Source: Peromyscus leucopus (taxonomy: Eukaryota; Chordata; Mammalia; Rodentia; Cricetidae). From it: a stretch of 64,000 nt of DNA. The notes under the pieces were generated by a model. That model had not been told where the DNA came from, searched no databases, and was given only the letters and a program-made list of their open reading frames with translations. Position 1 is the stretch's first letter. Every line of letters starts with the position of its first letter. Location: positions 110,060,829 to 110,124,828 of the forward strand of contig NC_051063.1 of NCBI RefSeq assembly GCF_004664715.2. The letters are read 5' to 3'. Positions 56,140-64,000 of the stretch are shown piece by piece. Made by a program: the position numbers and the translations under genes.

Positions 56140-58050
56140 TGGATTACATTCAACATTCATGCAGCAGTCAACAAAAATCATCCTGCAAACACCTATGAAT
56201 TTGCTTTTTACTTGATAATATATCATTGCTTTCCATAGTAGTAATATCAGCTTAACTGTGACTATTACTGCCAGTTTGTGTTGCTCTATAGTTCATTGAA
56301 GAGTTGGGTATTTTAATTTTTTCAAATCAGTGGATAAGATACCATATCATTTCATGGTCACACTAAGATGAATTTGTCTTATTTCTAATTAAGTTGAATA
56401 TAGTTTGCACGCTTGTTGCCCACTAAAATTGCTTCATCTTTAATGCTTAGCAAAATATTTCACATACCCTATTAAAGCAATGATAATAGTTATGAATTCA
56501 CATGAAATACACAGCTGAAGACTTGGTACAGAGCTGGTATTTGATTCATTTAAAACCCAACCTTAGTTCCAACATCCTCTTAATTAATCACTATGTGATA
56601 GAATAAGGAACAGTAATGTCTTCTTACTTAAAACAAAACATTAATTTTCATAGAAATAAATCGTCCTTGAGAGCATGTGCAGACACACACAAACAGAAAA
56701 AGTAAATATTCAACTCACTGAGGGAATCTTTGGAGGAAGCCAGGATTAAATTGCCCTGTAACATTTATGTTTTGCATTGGAGTTTTACAAGAAGAAAGAG
56801 CTTAACCTTAAACAAACAAGAACTTGCAGATGAAAAATGCATTCAAATAGAAATGTGAGAACTTTTTTGTAGTAGTAATCTTTATTGGAAAGGTCTGATG
56901 TGAAATTTACCACAACAATATCCTTTAAACCTGAGAGAACAATGAAAATCCAATTTTATGTTAAGATTTAAAGCTAGTAAGTTCATGGTTTACTAAAAAA
57001 TCTACCAGTGATATACAAATTATATTCTGTAAGTGTAGTAACTACTTTTTATAACAGCTAATAAACAGAAAAATAAGCTTCTAAGAAGTCAGTGGGGTCT
57101 CTTTTATCAGTTCTAGAAGTTTTTGGAGTGATTCCAAGTATGAGTTAGTTTTAAGACTATGAAGCAAAATGTAAAAATTGGCAGTGGTCATCTCTACTCT
57201 GAGGAATTATTTTTAAGATAAGAAAAATATATGCTTTAGATATGCATATATTCTTCATTGCCTCAAGAATACTAGTTGATAATTATAAGGAATGATTTAT
57301 GCATTTTATTTTGTCTTCAAAAAATTTATGCATTTTTATTTTGTCTTCAAATATATATTAAATGGCTGATAGGCAAGCACATTCTAAGCCCTGAAGCATG
57401 CTAAGTTTTAAGAGAAAAAATAGGTAAAACAAACTAAAAAGGAATGCTTTCATGCTTCTTATATATGTCATAAATTATGCACTGATAAAAGTGATCTTTT
57501 AGAATGTTTATATTAGCCATGTGTGTGCTGCTCTAATTCCTTGCTGTGGAGCCTTTCCATTGCATCAGGGCTTTTAGCAGCATTGGCTTCTGTTTTCTCC
57601 GTGCCAAACACAATGACACCCTCTTTCCCTCAGAACATCACCAGACACTGTCAAATTTTCAAAGTTTTACTCAGTTGAGAGATAGTGAGATAGAGAACAT
57701 AGCAGTGCTTAATCAACGGTAAAATGAAAAACATTTAGAACTGACACCAGGCTTTGTCCACTGATTGTTTCTGCATTTATTCAACTAGATGTAGAATAGA
57801 GGATATACAATAAATAGAAATACTGTAATAGATTTTTTATTAATTTCATTAATAGATATTATACTACACTCATGGATTGACATGTGGATTATCAAGCATT
57901 AAATTGAGTGTAAGTTTGAAACACTAAAATACCTCATGTCTAGATTTAGTGTTGGTGCAATTTATGGTTCAGTCACATAAAAGTTGGATATCTTCTGCTG
58001 TGCTAGCACAGAGTCCCTACAATTTTATCTAAAACTCAGTTTCTTCCTGT
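56140..58050. other. Unassigned AT-rich DNA, no gene found
   Basis: No young repeat. A 28-bp tandem duplication lies at 57296-57351 (see findings). Wording near 56525-56580 could be a MIR relic. Confidence 0.45.
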
Positions 58051-58067
58051 ATTAAAAGAAGGATGAG

Positions 58068-58239
58068 CTGGGCTGTGGTGGTGCACGCCTTTAATCCCAG
58101 CACTGGGAGGCAGAGGCAGGCGGATCTTTGTGAGTTTGAGGCCAGCCTGGTCTACAGAGCGAGATCCAGGAAAGGCGCAAAGCTACACAGAGAAACCATG
58201 TCTCAAAAAACAAAAACAAAACAAAACAAAAACAAAAAA
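58068..58239 (+). mobile_element. B1 SINE
   Basis: 'gctgggctgtggtggtgcac', 'gcctttaatcccagcactgg', 'ggccagcctggtctacagag', 'ggaaaggcgcaaagctacac', 'agagaaaccatgtctca', then a CAAAA-rich tail. The word AAGGATGAG occurs at 58059-58067 and 58240-58248, the target duplication. Confidence 0.95.
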
Positions 58240-58249
58240 AAGGATGAGT

Positions 58250-58670
58250 CCTTGCTTCTCAATTGTGGTTGGATATTCAAGTATTAATTTCCACTAACTG
58301 TAAATTTAACTGTAAATTTCCATTTAAAGTTTTCTCATGCTATCACATCAAATACTAAAGTTTTTTGCCTTTATTTTTGAAGAAGAAATGATGTTCTGTT
58401 AACCACTGTTTCCTAAGTTCTGAATTCTTTATTTTACCTATAGTGATTATTTATTTATTTATCAATTAAATGGCTTATTTTGGAAATTTATCTTTTCAAG
58501 CATATGGAATTATTTCTTTATATACTTATCCCTATCTCCATCACTCTTGATCTCACTCATCTATTACCAATATAATCAGAAGCCCTGATGACATCAAGAT
58601 GAGACCAGTTTCTCATCATTTTATAACTTCTTTACTTACTCTAATCCTTTCCATAGATACTCAATCGTGA
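58250..58670. other. Unassigned AT-rich DNA
   Basis: No gene. A 12-bp tandem word 'aactgtaaattt' occurs twice at about 58296-58319. Confidence 0.42.
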
Positions 58671-58675
58671 ATGCG

Positions 58676-58985
58676 TACTTTGGTTTCTTTTTCCATTATT
58701 GTGATATAATACCTTGGCAAAAGCAACTATAGGAAGGAATAGTTTATTTTTGCTCACAATTCAATGTACAGTCTATCATGGTTGACAGGGCCAGGTATCA
58801 AAGTCAAGAAGTCAGCTCATTTTCTCTTTTTCATATAGTCTAATGTACCAACCTGGAGACTCACAGTGGGCAAATCTTCACATTTCAGTTTACGTAATTA
58901 AGATGGTCTCCTTCAAGAATGCCCAGAGGACAGTCTTCACGTAAGTCCAAATCATGTAAAGTTGAGAGCTGAGATTAACCATAAA
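58676..58985 (-). mobile_element. Old MaLR LTR, minus
   Basis: 'ccattattgtgatataatac', 'cttggcaaaagcaactatag', 'agtttatttttgctcacaat', 'aatcttcacatttcagttta', 'aatgcccagaggacagtctt' and 'gagctgagattaaccataaa' follow a MaLR LTR read backwards, highly diverged. Confidence 0.6.
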
Positions 58986-58989
58986 AAAA

Positions 58990-59410
58990 TGGGGTTCCTA
59001 AAACAGGATGAAATCTCCCATCAGAATATTAAGAAGGAATAGTTGGATGCAAATATCTCTAGGAAGCACTGTTGGCCCACTTGAAAATTAGACTCTATTA
59101 TGTATACTTCACAAAATCTTTGAACTTAATAAATAGAATCTCTTTCAAACTATTATCTTCATGAAAATGCAAGCACTTATTTTGCTTAAATGTGTAATCT
59201 GGCAAAATTAAGTGATACCAAATTTATCCACAATAACCAAGAAATAATGGACTCTTCCTCCAGTGTTTTACCAAGGAGAAAACTACTGACATGGAACCCT
59301 TGGCATACTGCCATTTGATCAGTCAATTACTGTTATCAACAATTCTTATGTCAGGTTGAAGGATGTCCAAGGTAGAGGAATGCAGCAGATAGGGAAGCAA
59401 TGGGAACCTT
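58990..59410. other. Unassigned DNA
   Basis: No gene or recognisable repeat up to the B1. Confidence 0.4.
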
Positions 59411-59420
59411 AAGACCCACT

Positions 59421-59561
59421 CTGAGCCAAGTGGTGCTTTTAATCCCAACACTTGGGAGTCAGAGGCAGACAGATCTCTGTGAGTTTGAGGCCAGCCTGGG
59501 CAAAGAGTGAGTTCTAGGAAAGGCACAAAGCTACACAGAGAAACCCTGTCTCAAAAAAAAA

Positions 59562-59593
<32 letters not shown>

Positions 59594-59617
59594 ATGATGA
59601 TGATGATGATGATGATA
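59421..59617 (+). mobile_element. B1 SINE whose tail became a (AAT)n(GAT)n microsatellite
   Basis: The B1 body ('ggtgcttttaatcccaacac', 'ggccagcctgggcaaagagt', 'ggaaaggcacaaagctacac', 'agagaaaccctgtctca') is followed by a short A-run, about 30 bp of AAT and about 21 bp of GAT. The target duplication AAGACCCACT stands at 59411-59420 and 59618-59627, so the microsatellite lies inside the inserted unit and arose from its tail. Confidence 0.95.
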
Positions 59618-59629
59618 AAGACCCACTAT

Positions 59630-61660
59630 GCCCTGCATGCTGCTCTTAGCACTATAGTAATACAGTAATCCTGAAGGACCAAAGCTAATGCAGCTAAAAG
59701 CTATTTGTGAAGCTTATGAGGGAGGTTATGGTTTGAAGGAGTTGAGTGGAAACTTAACCCTTCCATTTAGTAAGCATGCATATCTGGAGAAAGTGACTCT
59801 CAGAAGCTCACTTTCTTCTTCTGGGAAATGGTATGACAAACACACCTTGATGACATGGCTGAAGTTAATGAAAGATAAAATTCATAAAAAAGGGGTATAA
59901 TAAATCTCATCAGAGCAAACAAAAAGAGCAAGGATACCTCCAGCTATTCAGGTAGATTTAACAAAATATTTTACTACATTGGTTTACCACAGGAAACCAA
60001 TAGGAGAGGGGATAGGACAGAAATGCTAGGCTAGTGGTGCATGTAGGAGAATATGATTAAAGTCCACCATATACATGTAAAAAACCTGCTATTAATTAAC
60101 CCAGTATAATTCATAACAGAAATAGAGTAGGACAATAAAAATAAAATCTTAGACCAAAACATTTCTTTCTATACAACACAAATTTATTTTTCACATTTTG
60201 GGAGAGTAGGAAGTTCAAGATTAAGTTGCAAGCTTGGGTGGATTCTATTGAGGGTCATCTTTTAAGCTGTAGACTGTCAATTACCAGTGAGTCCTCACTT
60301 GCTTAAAATGACTATGTAATTCTCTTAGACCTCTTTTACAAAGGCACAATTGTTTTGCAGGAGAACCCTACGTTTATGACCCAATATATTCCTTAAAGAC
60401 CCTACTCTGGAGTTAACATTTCCTTTTAGGAATTAGGTGGGAGGTGGAGGGAAATACAGTATTCTTAAGACTATAGAAAACTGTACAGGTTTGCATGTCT
60501 TCTGACTTGGGAGATCTTATTTATCTCTTGCTTCTCTTTTTCCAATTTTGAGGAAATTTTCTTCAGATTATGAGAACATCTGGAAGTCTACCTCCATTCT
60601 TCTACTTCTGTCTGAGGGAGAAATGAAGGAAAGAAATATGATAGTAGATAGGATACTAAAAAAAGAAAAAGATAACAGAACAGAACAGAAATAGGGGAGA
60701 GGAAGAGGAGCCAGGAGAGAAAGGGAGTGAGGGGGAAAAATGGTTGAAGAGGATTGGCTGTAGGCTGAAATCTCATAACTTAGGAAACAGTGTGTGGAAA
60801 TATGAAATCTGTTTCATAAGAAAAATATTTTTTCCTAAAAATAGGTTTACCTATCTTGAATAATCAGGAGACTTAAACATTAGACACAATATGAAGTTCG
60901 TACAGCCATTTGCAACCTCCAGAGTATGAGTCAGCAGCAGCTCACCCGAGCTCACTGCCCCTCCTTTTTTTCTAGCTACTTATGAAATTTCACATTCTAG
61001 GAAAAGAACAGAGAACTGATTACAGGATGAAGGCATGAGAAACTGATTCTAATATTTCATTTAAGAAAGCAGGGTATTTGTGGATGATGGTCTCTGTCAT
61101 TTAAACCTCTAAAGTGAATAAAGGGTTTGGTGGGTTTTAGTTACTAATTCACACTTTAAAATCATAAAAGAGGACAGTGCACTCTGTGGGGAAATTATCA
61201 ATAGCAAGAAAAATTATTTAGAAGCTTTTAAGTATTGAATGCTACTTAAAATCCATGCCACTTTGAACTTTCAAATGTTACTGTCTCAGTTACTGGTCTA
61301 GTTGTGGTGACAAAATCCTTAATAAGCACAGCTTATTATTTTTGGTCAGTTTAAAAATATAGTTGCACATTTTACAATGATTAAAAGGTAGGAATCTGAC
61401 AAGAAATGCAGGCAAGGTCAGATCATGAGTGATATATAGAAGAGTCTAAGATGATTCTGAACGAATGTTCCCATAGTGTGGATGTCTGTGAACTTTCTAA
61501 ATTCATGTTAAAAATCTAATAACTAATGACATGATGTTAGGAGGTACAGCCTTGGAAGATAATTAGTCATGAGTGTAGAGACCTCATGGATAGGGTGATT
61601 GCCCTTATGACAAGAGGGCTGCCCTTCCTCTTCCTGTTTACATTCTACTACCAGAGCCCA
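59630..61660. other. Unassigned DNA, no gene found
   Basis: No SINE or L1 recognised. A purine-rich stretch lies at 60605-60755. A short MaLR-like piece may exist at 61275-61345 ('ctcagttactggtctagttg'). The NF-E2/MARE-like word TGAGTCAGCA is at 60927-60936. Confidence 0.42.
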
Positions 61661-61832
61661 AAACATGAAAGTGGGTCCCTTCATTAGGGTTACTATTGCT
61701 GTGATGAAACACCATGACCAAAAGCAACTTGGGGAGGGGAGGGTCTATTTGGCTTATATTTGCACATCACTGTTCATCATCAAAGGAAGTCAGGACAGCA
61801 ACTCGAACAGGTCAGGAATCTGGAAGCAGGAG

Positions 61833-62324
61833 TGTGGTGATATTGTGTCTCCAAATATATTATTCACCCTAATAAACTTACCTGGGGTCAGAGAACAGAA
61901 AAGCCACTAGATAGACATAGAGGCCAGAATATGGTGGCACACACACCTTTAATCCTTGGGAGGCAGAGATACATCTGAATCTCTGTGAGTTCAAGACTAC
62001 ACTGGAAACCACCAGGCATGGTGACCCACAACTTTAATCTCTGGAATTGATGGCAGGAGGCAGAAAGGTATATAAGGCATAAGGACCAGGAACTAAGCCT
62101 TTTAAGCTTTTAGGCTTTTAGCAGCAATTCAGCTGAGATCCATTCGGGTGAGGATTCAGAAGCTTCCAGTTTGAGGAATCAGGATCGCATGAGAAGTTGG
62201 CAAGGTGAGGTTAGTTGTGGCTTGTTCTGTCTCTCTGATCTTTTAGCGTTCACCCAAATACCTGGCTCTGGGTTATTTATTTTTTTATTTATTCTTAATA
62301 AGACCTTTTAAGACTCATGATACA
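61833..62324 (+). mobile_element. Solo ERV LTR, 492 bp, B1-containing family (copy 2)
   Basis: Begins TGTGGTGATATTG and ends CATGATACA. The flanking 6-bp words CAGGAG (61827-61832) and TAGGAG (62325-62330) match 5 of 6, a target duplication with one change. Same length and full-length alignment with the minus copy at 1317-1808. Within it, 'ggtggcacacacacctttaatc' style wording and 'ggaggcagagatacatctga', 'gtgagttcaagactacactg' look like a partial B1, followed by a second B1-start-like piece ('ggcatggtgacccacaactt'). No retroviral genes adjoin it. Confidence 0.88.
62069..62076 (+). promoter_or_regulatory. LTR TATA box (TATATAAG)
   Basis: The same TATATAAGG context as in the copy at 1563-1570. 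Conservation in both copies supports a real core promoter of the ancestral LTR. Confidence 0.55.
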
Positions 62325-62639
62325 TAGGAGCTAAAGCAGAAGCCATGGAGGAATGCTGCTTACTGGCTTAATTCCATGACTCGCATTTTTTTTTAGAAGC
62401 CAGGATCACTAGCCCAGTCAATGGCCTGATCCCTCTGCCATCAATCACTAATTAATAAAATATTTTACAGGCCGGCCCACAACCAATCTTATGACTCTTG
62501 TGGAGGTAATTACTTAACTGAGATTCTCTTGTCTCAAATGACTTTAGCTTGTGTCAAGTTGGCATAAAACTATCCAGCACAGTGAGTAACTGCAAGCTAG
62601 AAAGAGAATCCTGATGAGAAGGTAGATTGGTGCTAGAAT

Positions 62640-62715
62640 TGTTCATCCTCAAAACTGTGAGATGTATTTCTATGGTTTGAGCTACTCAGTCTCAGGCAAT
62701 TTTGTTAGAGGAACC
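62640..62715 (+). mobile_element. MLT1-like LTR, 3' end fragment
   Basis: 'cctcaaaactgtgagatgta', 'tttctatggtttgagctact', 'cagtctcaggcaattttgtt' is the well-known end of MLT1/MST-type MaLR LTRs ('aactgtgagaaataaat...ccacccagtctgtggtatttt'). Confidence 0.6.
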
Positions 62716-62719
62716 CAAT

Positions 62720-63315
62720 GTGTGCCGGTGGGATTCTGCTGCAGTTTATTCACCTGCCAAATGGGTGAGCTAGACAACGTCCTCAACTGTGCCTTCAACA
62801 AAGGCTTATAAAGTTGTAATAACTTTCTTGCTGTCATCAGAGTAACTATGACTTTACTAAGCCAATCAGCAATAACTATCATATTAAACAGAATGACTAC
62901 ATCCCTGTAGTTAAGTGGTAAGTCAGTTAAATTGAAAATACATTCTTGAGAAATTATGAACCAAAATGTTAATATAAGGAACCAGATGCATCTGCTTACC
63001 TCGTGCCCCTGAGTTTCTATCACAGTGAAACCTAACTGGAGTCCTGGCAATGGCTCATTCTACTAAAATTATGTTTTGTAAAATGTCGATCTATGGCCAC
63101 ATATCAGGCTTTAACCATATTCCAACAGAATGGTCTGAGAATACTGAACATGTAATCAATTTAAAGAGAAGGATTTATGAGGCCATTATGTCAACTGCAG
63201 TGAAATCTAACCACTTCAGTTGGACATTTTGAACTATCTTTATGAAGTTAAAATTTAGGGATGGAGAAATAAAATACTGCAAGTCTGTTTCAGTGTAAAC
63301 AAATCTTTCAAACTG
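62720..63315. other. Unassigned DNA with a 122-codon minus frame
   Basis: The minus frame at 62682-63050 ends inside the MLT1-like fragment and contains one hydrophobic stretch near its start. No domain recognised. A chance frame is most likely. Confidence 0.35.
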
Positions 63316-63319
63316 AAAA

Positions 63320-63430
63320 ACCCAGATTCTGATCTAGGCTTTGTCATGAATTATGCAATTCCTTGGAATAAGTGTTTAGGTTTACTTAGCATCAGTTTAT
63401 TAGCTACAGTATTGAGATAATGCACATCAC
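63320..63430 (+). mobile_element. MIR-like SINE fragment
   Basis: 'gatctaggctttgtcatgaa', 'ttatgcaattccttggaata' and 'ttacttagcatcagtttatt' are consistent with a diverged MIR. Confidence 0.42.
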
Positions 63431-63434
63431 AATG

Positions 63435-64000
63435 TACACTGAGTATCAGCATTTACCAAACTTTAAATCCCACCTATCTAGTAGAGTTAGATAATATCTT
63501 TAGTGTTCAACAAATGATGCTAATTAACTTTATCAATTAATTCTGAGAGTGAATTTTGCATACATATGTTTTAATTCTGAATTTTGGATAGCATCCATAA
63601 TTTGTATTAAAGAAAATATTTTAAAGCCCTGAGTATACTATTCAACCATTCTGCCTAGTGAAATGGTTCATTTAATGGGAGCTTCTAAAGATATTTGTAA
63701 ATATATATATATTTTTATTACTTCTACAAAGGTACGTGGGATAATTATGATGAAATTTCCCCCCATATAATCTAGGGTTTTATGAAACAAGAAAATTTAT
63801 GATACAACATGCAGTCATATTATTGCCATTTAACACCCCACATTTGTATAAAAAATAAAGCAGTTAGGTTTTCTATTTGATCTGAGGAGGATTTATCATT
63901 TGAAGATGAGGAAGACTTCTACATTAGCATTCACTGGCATGGCAATGAGGACTGTGGGCACCAGTCGAAGGTGTGATGCAGGATTGGGATCTGAGTCAGC
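63435..64000. other. Unassigned AT-rich DNA to window end
   Basis: No gene or recognisable repeat. A short TA run lies at 63700-63712. Confidence 0.42.

Larger units (their letters stand above)
61672..62581 (-). mobile_element. MaLR (MT-like) LTR, minus, split by a later LTR insertion
   Basis: The left part (61672-61832) reads 'attgctgtgatgaaacacca', 'tgaccaaaagcaacttgggg', 'catcactgttcatcatcaaa' and 'caggaatctggaagcagg'. The right part (62325-62581) reads 'gcagaagccatggaggaatg', 'ctgcttactggcttaattcc', 'ccatcaatcactaattaata', 'agcttgtgtcaagttggcat' and 'ccagcaca'. Together they make one MaLR LTR interrupted by the 492-bp ERV LTR. Same type as 37220-37508. Confidence 0.8.

Noticed and set aside
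1..64000. CRISPR arrays, operons, phage or bacterial systems
   Set aside because: No spaced direct repeats, no long bacterial-type frames, and the repeat content is clearly that of a rodent nuclear genome.

Overview
This window looks like rodent nuclear DNA, and more specifically a gene-poor, AT-rich intergenic or deep intronic stretch from a cricetid-type rodent (deer mouse, vole or hamster group). The B1 SINEs carry the 3' wording 'ggaaaggcgcaaagctaca' or close variants, which I associate with cricetid rather than mouse B1. They sit alongside B2/B4-type SINEs, Lx-type LINE-1 tails, MaLR LTRs and several ERV LTR families. I found no convincing protein-coding exon, rRNA, tRNA, CRISPR array or operon. 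The open frames are short and mostly fall inside repeats or microsatellites.

Layout. 1-8.5 kb: single-copy AT-rich DNA; a 492-bp solo LTR (minus) with a 6-bp target duplication; an unrecognised 106-codon minus frame with a downstream A-rich run; a second LTR type; and a block of L1 3' UTR, B2 and B1. 8.5-26.6 kb: mostly unassigned DNA with old MIR/L2 relics, a B1 whose tail has grown into a long polypyrimidine microsatellite, a MaLR LTR, and a (TC)n(TG)n tract followed by two B4-like SINEs and an L1 3' end. 26.7-40.3 kb: the most repeat-dense part. It holds several L1 3' UTR tails, a structurally complete non-autonomous MaLR element (31615-33485), an ERV internal segment with polypurine tract and 3' LTR (34.4-35.6 kb), and a B1 with a perfect 15-bp target duplication. 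40.3-50.8 kb: scattered relics, a retroviral Env-like broken frame next to an LTR-like segment (42.8-44.3 kb), and a short retrocopy-like tail at 45.1 kb. 50.8-64 kb: old MaLR/MLT1 LTRs, a B1 inserted inside another B1, a (TG)n(AG)n tract, a solo LTR with a (TA)n tract inside it, a B1 that seeded a trinucleotide microsatellite, and a second copy of the 492-bp LTR (plus) inserted into an older MaLR LTR.

How the parts relate. The window records layered retrotransposition: ancient MIR/L2, then MaLR and Lx L1, then B1/B2/B4 SINEs and ERV LTRs, with nesting that gives relative ages. The best-supported items are the paired 492-bp LTRs, which have matching ends, a shared TATA box and embedded B1-like sequence; the complete MaLR; and the SINE insertions with visible target duplications. 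I did not find a new biological system. The observations worth a second look are the B1-carrying LTR family, the Env-like relic, the two possible retrocopies and a few structure-prone simple repeats. Repeat family names come from recognising wording, not from a database comparison. Boundaries without a stated target duplication are approximate.
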